Shown one piece after another: positions 9,031-17,570 of a stretch of DNA of 64,000 nt. Numbering within the stretch: position 1 is the first letter of the stretch; every line of letters starts with the position of its first letter. The stretch covers positions 744,001 to 808,000 of the forward strand of contig NZ_JAVDQF010000001.1 of assembly GCF_031454135.1 (NCBI RefSeq). Direction: 5' to 3'. Below the pieces are notes generated by a model, which saw nothing but the letters and a program-made list of their open reading frames with translations, ran no database searches and was not told the DNA's origin. Both the position numbers and the translations under genes were made by a program. The stretch is from Arthrobacter russicus (lineage in GTDB: Bacteria > Actinomycetota > Actinomycetes > Actinomycetales > Micrococcaceae).

Positions 9031-9201
9031 GTGTGGATAACCAGCGTCGCGCAACTGATCGCACTCGTGGTGATTATTGTGCTCATCGGGCTGGGAGCGC
9101 CAGAACGCCGCGAAGGAGAACCGCTCCCGACGTTTCGAGACGAGTGGGACGACATGAAAGCCGCCGTTCGGCGAGCCTGGAATCGGATACTCCGAAAATG
9201 A
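9031..9201 (+). CDS. Small single-pass membrane protein
   Basis: 56 residues from a GTG start, with AGGAA 7 bases upstream. Residues about 5-23 are a transmembrane helix (LIALVVIIVLIGLG); the remainder is charged and cytosolic (DEWDDMKAAVRRAW). The stop overlaps the flavin oxidoreductase start (ATGA at 9198-9201), the same coupling used through the rest of this cassette. This supports it as a real gene. No homology is recognised. Confidence 0.6.
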   Translation: MWITSVAQLIALVVIIVLIGLGAPERREGEPLPTFRDEWDDMKAAVRRAWNRILRK

Positions 9202-10244
9202 CCAGTAGGAGAGCGATCAAGAAGCTCCCGCTGGGCATGGGCCGTCGGCGAGCGATTATCGTCGGCGCGGGACAATCAGGCCTCGCCGTCGCAGCCGCTT
9301 TGGTGGAAGGCGGGCTTACCCCACAACACGAGTTCGTCATCATCGACGCGAGCTCCGGAGAGACGAGTTGGGCGAACAGGTGGCACTCGATGGTGTTGCT
9401 CAGCGACGCACGCCACAGCACTCTGGTCGGCTATCCAACGGTAGGAAATCAGCGCCGCCACCTGACGGCGAATGAAATGTCCCGCTATCTCGCCGATACC
9501 GCTGCTCGCATAGGAGTGAAGCCGTTGTGGAGGACCCGCGCCATCGGAGTGGAGCGACGCGGCGCAGAAGAGACGACCCTCGTACTTTCGACGTCGGTCG
9601 GTGACGTGCAAACCCGAAATGTGGTCTGCGCGACCGGCGCTGCCTCTCGCCCCCGACGTCCACAATGGTTCTCCGGCCTGGACGTTCCCGGAATGGCGTT
9701 ACACAGCAGCGACTATCACGACCCGAAGCAACTCCCGCCCGGCGATGTGCTGATCGTCGGCGGCGGGAATACCGGTGTGCAACTGGCGAGGGAGCTGAAC
9801 GACTCTCACACCGTGACGCTGTCGGTTCGCACCCCCCGGCGCCGGCACGCCCTCGCGTTCTTTCCCCATAGCAGTGGCAGATACAGACACCTGATCGAGG
9901 GCAAGCGTCAACCGGAGCCGCTTTACACCGACAGTTACCAGTCGCTCAGACGCGACGGAATAGCTATCAGCTCAGCCGTCACCAGCGCCCACGGACCGAC
10001 CGTATCTCTGGCCGACGGTTCCACCCTCAGGCCGACATCCGTCATTGCCGCCACGGGCTATCTCCCCGGTGACGACTGGCTTCCCGACCACGCCCATCCG
10101 ACAGGCCACCACCCTACCCAGACAACGATCCCAGGCCTAACCGTTGCCGGAATGCCCCGATTCAGCCGCCCCGGCAGCGACACCATCCACGGCATACACC
10201 GGGATGCACTGCTCATCGCCCGCAGCATCCTCGACCGACCATGA
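9198..10244 (+). CDS. FAD/NAD(P)-dependent oxidoreductase of the flavin monooxygenase type (cassette 2)
   Basis: 348 residues. Nucleotide-binding GxGxxG motifs are at residues 23-28 (GAGQSG) and about 190-195 (GGGNTG), with AATGY near the C-terminal third. It is a paralogue of the protein at 408-1421. I chose the ATG at 9198 because it overlaps the small upstream gene; a second ATG at residue 14 is possible. The open frame further upstream is Arg-rich and looks non-coding. The gene overlaps the second ctaG (ATGA). Reaction and substrate are unknown. Confidence 0.85.
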   Translation: MTSRRAIKKLPLGMGRRRAIIVGAGQSGLAVAAALVEGGLTPQHEFVIIDASSGETSWANRWHSMVLLSDARHSTLVGYPTVGNQRRHLTANEMSRYLADTAARIGVKPLWRTRAIGVERRGAEETTLVLSTSVGDVQTRNVVCATGAASRPRRPQWFSGLDVPGMALHSSDYHDPKQLPPGDVLIVGGGNTGVQLARELNDSHTVTLSVRTPRRRHALAFFPHSSGRYRHLIEGKRQPEPLYTDSYQSLRRDGIAISSAVTSAHGPTVSLADGSTLRPTSVIAATGYLPGDDWLPDHAHPTGHHPTQTTIPGLTVAGMPRFSRPGSDTIHGIHRDALLIARSILDRP

Positions 10245-11170
10245 CGACAACGCTCTCCGGCACTGCGCCTCCGACTGTCGAGAATCTGCTCGCCCTCGCA
10301 CCGAGCAGTGCGTCGCTTCTTGCGCCGATCGCCGTCCTGCTGGCCGCGCTCTATGTCTGGGGAGCAATGCGCCTCTGGTCCCAGCGCCGTCGATGGTCCA
10401 TCTTGCGGACCATCTCCTTCCTGCTTGGTTGTGTCCTCCTCTTCCTAACCGGCGGCCTCGGTCTGAACACCTACGGAAGTCTGTCGGTCGCCGCACTGGT
10501 GTTCCAACAGATCACCTTGATGACCGTCGTCACCCCACTGCTGATCGTCGGCTCACCTGGTCGACTACTCCTGCGGGCTACACCGCACCGCGGCCTCGGC
10601 GTGTTCGCGCTGCGTGTTGCGCATGCCGGTCTGCGCTCGCGCTTAGCCCGAGCCGTTCTGCACCCCGTCGTCGCGATCCTCGTCGCCGCCGCGCTCTACC
10701 TCGGGCTGTACCTGACCGACCTGGTCAGTGTCATCATCCGCCTCCCTGCCGGACACGAGCTCCTGCTGCTCACGTTCCTCATCAGCGGGACCATCGCCGC
10801 CGTCCCGCTCTGGTCCTCCGACCCACTGCCCCGCACCCCGTCCTACGCCGCCCGCCTCATCGACGTAATTGCCGAGATCCAGATCCACGCCGTCTTTGGA
10901 CTGATCCTTCTCCTGAGCAGTACACCACTGTTCGTGGCCTTCACCAATCCCACGATCGGGTGGCCAATCGACCCGCTTCGCGATCAGGCGATCGCGGGGA
11001 CCCTGGCATGGACATATGCCGAGCTACCCCTGCTGATCGTCCTCATTGTCACACTATCCCGCTGGCGCTCCCGTGACCTCACACTCGCTGATCGCCGACG
11101 AGATCAAGATGACGCAGAAAGGGAGGAATACAACGCCTACCTCGCCACCCTTAGCCAGCACGACCGGTGA
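10241..11170 (+). CDS. ctaG: CtaG-type cytochrome c oxidase assembly protein (cassette 2)
   Basis: 309 residues, about seven membrane helices, caa3_CtaG family. It shares with the copy at 2773 the blocks RRRWSILRTISF, VFQQITLMT and VGSPGRLLLRATPH, and the tail motif EEYNAYLATL (DDYNAYLQKL in copy 1). It overlaps the upstream oxidoreductase gene. Divergence between the copies indicates an old duplication or separate acquisition rather than a recent tandem copy. Confidence 0.87.
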   Translation: MTTTLSGTAPPTVENLLALAPSSASLLAPIAVLLAALYVWGAMRLWSQRRRWSILRTISFLLGCVLLFLTGGLGLNTYGSLSVAALVFQQITLMTVVTPLLIVGSPGRLLLRATPHRGLGVFALRVAHAGLRSRLARAVLHPVVAILVAAALYLGLYLTDLVSVIIRLPAGHELLLLTFLISGTIAAVPLWSSDPLPRTPSYAARLIDVIAEIQIHAVFGLILLLSSTPLFVAFTNPTIGWPIDPLRDQAIAGTLAWTYAELPLLIVLIVTLSRWRSRDLTLADRRRDQDDAEREEYNAYLATLSQHDR

Positions 11171-11485
11171 ACGCAACCGGCCGCGTCGCGCTCGTCCAGA
11201 GCTGCTGTCTCGCTTGCAAGAGGCTTCGTCGGCGCGGCACCACGCAGTTGCTTCTCGTAGCTCCGCGAGTACGGCCCCGCTGCCGTGTGCGACAGCTTCC
11301 CGTTTCCCAGGGCTGATCGGCACCGTGCTTGGCTGCCATGTCTTCGATCGTGTCGTGCTTCGCGGGAGTGAGCGATAGCACGCCAGGGAGTCGGCCGGTG
11401 TGGGAGCGGGAGTCAACTTTCAGCAGCGCCGACTGCTCACGAACAACTCTCGTTCCCGCCCGCGCGACGCAGTGGCGCTGGAGCT
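11171..11485. other. Gap without a confident gene
   Basis: About 315 bases. On the minus strand a short open stretch from an ATG at 11381 begins with protein-like sequence (LTPAKHDTIEDMAAKHG) and the neighbouring frame continues with protein-like residues (SGAVLAELREATAWC). This could be a decayed, frameshifted gene start, but I cannot identify it. The upstream in-frame region of the AraC gene is also open from 11372, so its true start may lie here. Confidence 0.3.
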
Positions 11486-12394
11486 GTGGCGGTCGAGGTT
11501 GCGAGGACTCTTCCGTCCAGCCGGGCGATCTTCCGGCAGACGAAGATTCTGAACGTGCTCGAGGGCACGTGCGAGATCGCGACGGCCGACGGCGTCTTTA
11601 CGCTACGGCCCGGCACGTCGTTCGCTCTCGGCTCGGGACGCTGGTGCCAGATTAGGCCGGCCCCGTCTGTGCGAATGTGGGCGGTATACGCTGATGATGA
11701 GTTCTGGCTCTCGCAGATGTCGTGGTTCTTCCCGGATCGCTCACGGGTCCTCGCGGGCATCCACCCGCATGAGTGGGGCGGCATACCGCTGCTGATCGAA
11801 CCCGGCGTGGAGGCGCTGAGGCAGATCGAACCGCTGTGGCGACAGATGAGCATCCTGTCTGACGGGTCTCATCCGCCAGAAGTCGTCGCTACTCGCACGG
11901 TTGAGCTGCTCGCCCGCTGGGTGGGGATGGTGCTGCCGACGTTCCTCTCGGCGGAGAATGGCCAACGTGATACGCAACCTCCGTGGAGACCGATTGACGG
12001 GCGCCTGACCGACCCGGCGGTGATCGGCCATATCGGCGACACGGTACGCATGCTCCGTACACGGATGGCCGAGCCGTGGACGGTCGGAGCTCTCGCTCGC
12101 GAAGCTTCGCTCTCGCGCACGCACCTCACACGCATGTTTCTGCTGCACACCGGGGCGCCGCCGATGCGGTTCCTCACGGAGATCCGGCTGACCGAGTTCA
12201 CCCGGCTGATCGAGGAGACCGATCTGTCCGTGGGCCGCGCCGCGGCTGCCTCCGGATGGCGCGATCCGCGTGTAGCGTCGAACTGGTTCCAGCGCCGCTT
12301 CGGGGTCACCCCGACGCAGTACCGCCTCACCCCGCACCCGTCCCTCGAGGAACTTTGCGCTCGGAGGGTCATCGAGGACGAGTCCGTAGGCTGA
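11486..12394 (+). CDS. AraC-family transcriptional regulator
   Basis: 302 residues from a GTG. The N-terminal half is a cupin-like sensor (VLEGTCEIATADGVFTLRPG). The C-terminal about 100 residues hold two helix-turn-helix motifs: WTVGALAREASLSRTHLTRMF and the second with GRAAAASGWRDPRVASNWFQRRFGVTPTQYR, the AraC signature end. The start is uncertain because the frame is open upstream to 11372 with no good ribosome site. It lies between the cargo and the transfer genes and could control either. Confidence 0.82.
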   Translation: MAVEVARTLPSSRAIFRQTKILNVLEGTCEIATADGVFTLRPGTSFALGSGRWCQIRPAPSVRMWAVYADDEFWLSQMSWFFPDRSRVLAGIHPHEWGGIPLLIEPGVEALRQIEPLWRQMSILSDGSHPPEVVATRTVELLARWVGMVLPTFLSAENGQRDTQPPWRPIDGRLTDPAVIGHIGDTVRMLRTRMAEPWTVGALAREASLSRTHLTRMFLLHTGAPPMRFLTEIRLTEFTRLIEETDLSVGRAAAASGWRDPRVASNWFQRRFGVTPTQYRLTPHPSLEELCARRVIEDESVG

Positions 12395-12636
12395 GTCCCG
12401 GCATCGTCACTCGCTGTGTGAACCGTCTTTCTTCACGCATGACCCGTTTTCGTCTTCTGCCTCTCGACGTATCTGCTGCCGGGCCAGTAGACCGGGCCAG
12501 ACACGTCGGGTTCGTTGTGGAGCCTGACGGTCGTCACACCATCTTTCGTCCGTCCTCGCTCCGCTGACCCTCCCGGCGCACCTCATGGTCGCAAGGGCAA
12601 CCGCTTCCTGCGGTGGCCTGCCGGGAGGAGGAGCGG

Positions 12637-13602
12637 GTGGCTACCGAGGAGACGAGGAACGACGCTCGCGAACCCCGTGATGGGTTCGCGGAGGTGATGA
12701 CGCGTGTCTCACCAGCCTGGCATCCCGCCGTCGCTGCTCGCGAGTTCGCCGCCGCTGGGGTGCCAGTGTTCCCGTGCGCACCGGGCGGAAAGCGCCCGGT
12801 GACGGAGAACGGGTTCCACGATGCGACTACTGAGGCACGTCAGGTCGATGTGTGGTGGCGGGCGCGGCCCGGTGCGAACATCGGCATGCCCACCGGCGAA
12901 GTCTCCGGGGTCGTCGTGGTCGACGTCGACGTGCATGGGCCCGTGAACGGCTACGGTTCGATGCGTCGCGCGCAGCAGGCGGGCTTGGTCGACGGGTGGA
13001 TGTTCCTCGTGGCCACGCCGTCGGGCGGCACGCACGCCTACTACCCGGCGGTGCCGGGCCAGCAGCAGCGCTCCTGGCAGGCGGCACGCGCCGCCGTCGA
13101 CTTCCGCGGGGACGGCGGATACATTGTGCTGCCGCCGTCGAGTGTTCTCGTCAACGGGGCAAGGGCCGGCTACCGCCTGCAGCAGTTGGGGTCTGGTCCG
13201 AGCGCGCCGGTGGACGCGGCGGGGTTGCGGGACTTCCTCGACCCGCGCCCGCAACCTCGCTCGCTACCTCGGAACGCGGCGATGAGCGGCGCCGCATCCG
13301 ACGTGTCGCGGCTTGCGGCGTGGGTCGCGAACCGTCAGGAAGGCGAACGCAATCGCGGCCTGTTCTGGGCTGCCTGCCGCCTTGCGGAGAACGGTGTGAA
13401 CCCCGTGGAAGCTCTTGACCTTCTGGGTGCCGCAGCGGGTCATGCAGGTCTTGCGGAACGGGAGATTGTCACGACCGTCCGCTCCGCCTACCGTGCTGCG
13501 CATCCCTCGGCCAGGGAGCGGACGCCGGATCGCCCCGGCGGCTCCTTCGCTCGCGCTCCGGCCCCTGCCGCTCCAGCACCCGCATTCGGAGGGCTGTCAT
13601 GA
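12637..13602 (+). CDS. Bifunctional DNA primase/polymerase (Prim-Pol) of the element
   Basis: 321 residues. The Prim-Pol catalytic acidic motif is visible as VVVDVDVH at about residues 90-97, followed by the SGGTHAYY histidine motif and FRGDGGYIVLPPS. These are the three conserved blocks of archaeo-eukaryotic-type primase domains in plasmids and ICEs. I chose GTG 12637 because GGAGGAGG ends 4 bases upstream. The C-terminus is Pro/Ala-rich. The stop overlaps the DUF2637 gene. Likely role: priming or copying the element during excised replication. Confidence 0.85.
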   Translation: MATEETRNDAREPRDGFAEVMTRVSPAWHPAVAAREFAAAGVPVFPCAPGGKRPVTENGFHDATTEARQVDVWWRARPGANIGMPTGEVSGVVVVDVDVHGPVNGYGSMRRAQQAGLVDGWMFLVATPSGGTHAYYPAVPGQQQRSWQAARAAVDFRGDGGYIVLPPSSVLVNGARAGYRLQQLGSGPSAPVDAAGLRDFLDPRPQPRSLPRNAAMSGAASDVSRLAAWVANRQEGERNRGLFWAACRLAENGVNPVEALDLLGAAAGHAGLAEREIVTTVRSAYRAAHPSARERTPDRPGGSFARAPAPAAPAPAFGGLS

Positions 13603-14333
13603 TCGCCGGGATGGATCGCCGGTGGGCGGTGCTGACCGCGGCGGTCGGGACGGTGTTCATCGCCGCCGGCGCGTTCTGGTTGAGTTTCACCGCTCTCGCG
13701 GACCTCGCAGCACGCTCCGGAATCGGCGCCGGGCAGTCATGGGCCTGGCCGCTCATTGTCGACGGGATCATCGTCGTCGCGACCGTCGCCGTCGTCGCTC
13801 TCGGCGGGCAGCGCTCGGCGTGGTACCCGTGGACGCTGTTGATCGGCGGCGCGCTCGTCTCGGTGACTGCCAACGCGATCCACGCCGTCGTCGCCGCGGA
13901 CGCCGACGTGCCCGGAGTGCTGGCCGCCGCTGTCGCCGCCGTGCCTCCCGTGGTGCTGCTGGCGATCACGCACCTGACGGTCGTGCTCACCCGACCGACC
14001 ACCGGCCCAGCACGACGGGAACTTCAAAGGCTCGGTGAGAAGGTCGCGCCCGCGCGAGACGACCACGCACCGCCAGCGCAGCATCTGACTCCGCTGGCGG
14101 TACGCGCCCGAACATCGGAAAGCGATGTCGCGCGGGCGGCTCCTGATGAGAGACCGAGCGGCGATCGGCGGATGCAGGCGGCCGCGTTCCGGGAGGCGCG
14201 CTGGTCTAACAAGCGGATCGCCCGTGAGCTCGGAGTGCATGCGTCGACGGTCGGCCGGTGGTTCGCCGCTGGGCACCTGGCCGATGGCCCCGACTCACCC
14301 ACGAGCACGAACGACAACACGAAGGAGCAGTAG
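13599..14333 (+). CDS. DUF2637 membrane protein with C-terminal helix-turn-helix
   Basis: 244 residues. Four transmembrane segments in the first 130 residues match DUF2637, a family common on actinobacterial conjugative plasmids and linked to intramycelial spread in Streptomyces. The C-terminal part holds a helix-turn-helix-like stretch, WSNKRIARELGVHASTVGRW, so it may bind DNA at the membrane. It overlaps the primase gene by 4 bases. Confidence 0.8.
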   Translation: MIAGMDRRWAVLTAAVGTVFIAAGAFWLSFTALADLAARSGIGAGQSWAWPLIVDGIIVVATVAVVALGGQRSAWYPWTLLIGGALVSVTANAIHAVVAADADVPGVLAAAVAAVPPVVLLAITHLTVVLTRPTTGPARRELQRLGEKVAPARDDHAPPAQHLTPLAVRARTSESDVARAAPDERPSGDRRMQAAAFREARWSNKRIARELGVHASTVGRWFAAGHLADGPDSPTSTNDNTKEQ

Positions 14334-14335
14334 CG

Positions 14336-14839
14336 ATGAACGACCACGATGTGCATGAGCCTGACGGGCCCGACCGTTTCCTGGAGGCGCACGAGCGACC
14401 GGGCCTATCCGGATCGGAAGCTCGGGAGTCCGATCCGACAGCTCCCACCCCCGAGGCGTACAAGCAGCCAGACGACGCCTTGGTGGCGACGCCAGACGAG
14501 ATCGCGCAGGACGAGATCGTAGATCGGTCGCAGACGCCAGAAGCGATCGAGGCGGCGAAGGTCGCCGGGGGCTCTTCTCCGGAGCGAGCTCTCGACCCGC
14601 ACGTGCGTGCTCGCGGGGTGGAGTGGGTGCGGCCGACCGATCTGATGGCCCGGCAGGGCGCGCAGATGGCCGGGCGCGGCATCGACTTCCAAGCCGCGAT
14701 GGCGTTGCGTACACGGCAGAAGGCGCTCGACGGGGTGAGGTCGCTGGGTGAGCGGGCGAAGCGGCTGCCGCCGCTGTACGCATTCGGCCGCGGCACCGCG
14801 CGGTCGGGGCCGGCGCGCTCGGCGGTCGGGGCGAGCTGA
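14336..14839 (+). CDS. Hypothetical acidic protein of the element
   Basis: 167 residues; the first 90 are acidic and probably disordered, and the C-terminal part has a short conserved-looking block, VRPTDLMARQGAQMAGRG, and a basic end. AAGGAG lies 7 bases before the ATG. It sits 2 bases after the DUF2637 stop, so it is in the same transcript. Function unknown. Confidence 0.65.
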   Translation: MNDHDVHEPDGPDRFLEAHERPGLSGSEARESDPTAPTPEAYKQPDDALVATPDEIAQDEIVDRSQTPEAIEAAKVAGGSSPERALDPHVRARGVEWVRPTDLMARQGAQMAGRGIDFQAAMALRTRQKALDGVRSLGERAKRLPPLYAFGRGTARSGPARSAVGAS

Positions 14840-14879
14840 GCGGGTGAGTGGTCATGAGCCCCTTCCGGAATGCAGCTGT

Positions 14880-14911
14880 GCGCACCTCATCTGGGGAGCG
14901 GATGCGCACCT
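14880..14911 (+). promoter_or_regulatory. Two copies of the intergenic GCGCACCT motif, one facing the ribosome site
   Basis: Copies lie at 14880-14887 and 14904-14911. The second, GCACCT, can pair with AGGTGC of the ribosome-binding site just before the ATG at 14935, giving a small hairpin that could hide the start. The same octamer recurs in other gaps of the transfer region (see findings). Confidence 0.4.
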
Positions 14912-14934
14912 GCCTGCCAGGAGGTGCCTAGACC

Positions 14935-15819
14935 ATGACCACGACATCGCACGCGAACGCCCCACAGACCGGCGGCGAGGACTTCACGACCAGCGAAGGG
15001 CTGCGGGCGCTGCTGCAACGCCTGCATGAAGAAGGCCGAGGGGCATGGCAGCACGATCCGGTCGCCGCCGCGCTGATGGAACACACCGCCCGCAAGTACG
15101 TGCCCCTCGCGCGCCGTCACGGACTCGACCCGTGGGAGGCAGCGACGGCGGCGTTCGAAGAGATGCGCAGGAAGGGCGCCCGCGAGGCCGACGACCCGTG
15201 GGCATACGTCACCAAGGGCGTGCAGGTGACGTGCATCTTCGAGGAACGAGCGCAGGGGCTGATGTGCTCGGTGCATCAGGCGCGCCGCCCGCACATCTCG
15301 GTGTTCCACGACCCAGAGCGGTTCTCCGACCGGGAAACGCCCCTGTCGGACTATCACCCCGCGTTCCAGATTCCCGATCCTCAAGCCGCGGAGGAAGATG
15401 AGCCTGGCGAAGTAGCTGTGGAGAGGGCGGGGAAAGCAGGGAAAGCCGTTGAAGACGCGATCGACCTGGTCTCGTCTTTGGACTGGCCGGCCGATGTCGC
15501 ACGGGCGGCCGTGGAGCATGTCTGTACAGCGCTGATGCGGGCGGGCACTCGGCAGGCCGCCTATGAGAACCTGCGTCGGGACAGGCATTCGCTCGCGCTG
15601 CTGGATCTGCCGCAGTCCTCTTGGACGGCGTTGCTTCGTGCCCTTCTGGGCAATCCAAATCCGGCATACGCGGCAACATCGGCAGGTAGAGGCGTGTTGC
15701 TGCGGCTGCTGCTCGAGGAGCCGCCGGAGATGCTTCTGCGCGATGATGACCTCGTTCTCACGATCTCTCTCGCCGCTCCGATCCACGGTCGACGCCGCAC
15801 CAGGGGCGAAACATCGTGA
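14935..15819 (+). CDS. Hypothetical protein with sigma-factor-like N-terminal region
   Basis: 294 residues. Residues about 35-120 (including MEHTARKYVPLARRHGLDP, then DDPWAYVTKGVQVT) have the helix pattern of sigma-70 region 2: a segment that would precede core binding and a Trp/aromatic-containing helix. I see no clear region 4. A strong ribosome site, AGGAGG, precedes the ATG. The stop overlaps the ParB start (GTGA). It could be a divergent sigma-like factor for the element or only a structural look-alike; confidence in the function is low. Confidence 0.6.
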   Translation: MTTTSHANAPQTGGEDFTTSEGLRALLQRLHEEGRGAWQHDPVAAALMEHTARKYVPLARRHGLDPWEAATAAFEEMRRKGAREADDPWAYVTKGVQVTCIFEERAQGLMCSVHQARRPHISVFHDPERFSDRETPLSDYHPAFQIPDPQAAEEDEPGEVAVERAGKAGKAVEDAIDLVSSLDWPADVARAAVEHVCTALMRAGTRQAAYENLRRDRHSLALLDLPQSSWTALLRALLGNPNPAYAATSAGRGVLLRLLLEEPPEMLLRDDDLVLTISLAAPIHGRRRTRGETS

Positions 15820-16817
15820 AGATGCAGAAGGGGGGCGGGATCGAGCTGCGGCGTGCTGTCGACTCGATCCTTGTTGGGCACCGTCACCGCACCGACCTGG
15901 GCGACATCGATGAACTGGCCGGCTCCATCGACCGTGAGGGCCTGCTGCAGCCGATCACGATTACCCCGGACGGCGTGCTCGTGTGCGGCGCGCGCCGTCT
16001 CGCGGCGATCAAGAAGCTCGGTTGGACGACGGTGAACGTGTGGATTCGTTCCGGGATCTCCGACCAGCTAGGGCAGCTTCTCGCTGAGCAGGATGAGAAC
16101 ACGCTCCACAAGCCGCTGACCAAGCTCGAGGCCGCCGGCCTGTACCGGGAACTGAAGAGGCTGATGGCGGAAGACGCTGCCCGCCGCAAGGCATCGACCC
16201 AGTTCAGCAGCGAGCATCAACCGGGACATGACGGTGCCGGAAAATTTCCGGAACCGTCGACCGCGACCGGCGACGCTCGCGAGCAGGCCGCAGCGATGAT
16301 CCCCGGCGGGGTTTCCTACAAGACGCACGAGAAGATCAACTACCTGCGGGACCTCGCTGCCGATCCGTCCCAGCCCGACCATGTGCGCGCCCAGGCCACG
16401 GCCGATGTGGAACAGCTCAAGCGGGGCGCTGCCGTGCATCCTCTCTACGCACGCACTCGCGCCGACGAGGAGGAAGCGCGCAGCGCCGAGATGCGACGGC
16501 TCGGAGTCGAGTCAGTTCAGCGAGCGGCCGCAGCAAAGAAGGGAGCCCAGCCGCCGCGTACGCCCGGTTCAGAGGAGGATGTGACCGTACGGTTCCCCAC
16601 GCGCGCATTCGTGCAAACCTGGGGTGAGCTCGCCGACTGGTGGACGCACTACGACGCCGCCGAGCTCGCGGCAGTGCTCACCGATGAGCAGGTCGACTCC
16701 TTCCTCGCAGCCGCCGCCGGGACGGCACGGTTCGCCGATGACTTGCGCACCGCCAGAGCTGCTCTCGACTCCGAGGACACCGAGCTCGGGCAGCAACGGC
16801 ACCTGCGCGTGCTCTGA
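15816..16817 (+). CDS. ParB-like nuclease/partition protein
   Basis: 333 residues from GTG 15816, overlapping the preceding stop. The ParB/Srx fold is visible at residues 10-100: RRAVDSILVGHRHRTDLGD, LAGSIDREGLLQPITI and VCGARRLAAIKKLGW, the last carrying the GxRR box. A helical HTH-like region follows. There is no ParA next to it, so it may act as an element regulator or DNA binder rather than in classic partition. Confidence 0.85.
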   Translation: MKMQKGGGIELRRAVDSILVGHRHRTDLGDIDELAGSIDREGLLQPITITPDGVLVCGARRLAAIKKLGWTTVNVWIRSGISDQLGQLLAEQDENTLHKPLTKLEAAGLYRELKRLMAEDAARRKASTQFSSEHQPGHDGAGKFPEPSTATGDAREQAAAMIPGGVSYKTHEKINYLRDLAADPSQPDHVRAQATADVEQLKRGAAVHPLYARTRADEEEARSAEMRRLGVESVQRAAAAKKGAQPPRTPGSEEDVTVRFPTRAFVQTWGELADWWTHYDAAELAAVLTDEQVDSFLAAAAGTARFADDLRTARAALDSEDTELGQQRHLRVL

Positions 16818-16877
16818 GGCCGCGTCAAGTGGGCATCGTGAGACGTGTCTGCGGGAGCGCGGGCGCACCTCACGGGT

Positions 16878-17564
16878 ATGAAGACCCGAGACTTCTCCAC
16901 GCCCGGCGCCCGCCGCAAGATCGTCGTCATCGCAGTCGCTGCCGTGCTCGTGCTCGTGCTGGCCGGTGTCGGCGTCTACGGGCTGATTATCGGACCAAGA
17001 GAACCCGACGGGGCGTCGCCCGTGCAGCCACCGACCGGCGGCCCCACGGCCTCGACCGCCCCCGCGCCGAACCCGACTCCTTCCTTGTCATCGATCGCGG
17101 CCTCTCGAGACCCGGAGGCCTTCGCTCGAGCCGTGTCGCAGGCTCTGTTCACGTGGGACACCGCCGCGGGTCTGGTGCCGCTGGACTACACGAGCGTGAT
17201 CCTCGAGGTCGGCGATCCGACCGGCGAGGAGCAGGCAGGCCTCGCCTCCGACGTCGCCGCGTATCTGCCGACACGAGAAGCATGGCTCCAGCTGCGCGAG
17301 TATGCGACTGCACAGTCCCTAACGATCGAGGACGCCTACGTCCCGGAAGCGTGGGCGGAGGCCCAAGCGCAGTCGTCGGGACAGCTGGCTGCGGGAACGA
17401 CCGCGATCACGATCGAGGGCACCCGGCACCGCACCGGCATCTGGAACGGGACCCCGGTCGATTCCGAGCATGCGGTGTCGTTCACCGTGTTCCTCGTCTG
17501 CCCGCCGTCTTACGACACCTGTCATCTGCTCCGGCTGTCCGAACTCGACAACCCGCTGCGGTGA
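16878..17564 (+). CDS. Membrane-anchored conjugation protein, TcpC/VirB8-like candidate
   Basis: 228 residues. One N-terminal transmembrane helix lies at about 15-40, then a Pro/Thr-rich linker and an extracytoplasmic domain of about 150 residues that includes CPPSYDTC near the end. The layout (short cytosolic tail, one helix, globular outer domain) and its place before the M23 protein fit VirB8/TcpC-type assembly factors, but I see no diagnostic motif. The ATG at 16878 is preferred over an upstream GTG because it opens a normal inside-positive start. Confidence 0.6.
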   Translation: MKTRDFSTPGARRKIVVIAVAAVLVLVLAGVGVYGLIIGPREPDGASPVQPPTGGPTASTAPAPNPTPSLSSIAASRDPEAFARAVSQALFTWDTAAGLVPLDYTSVILEVGDPTGEEQAGLASDVAAYLPTREAWLQLREYATAQSLTIEDAYVPEAWAEAQAQSSGQLAAGTTAITIEGTRHRTGIWNGTPVDSEHAVSFTVFLVCPPSYDTCHLLRLSELDNPLR

Positions 17565-17570
17565 TCCGGA

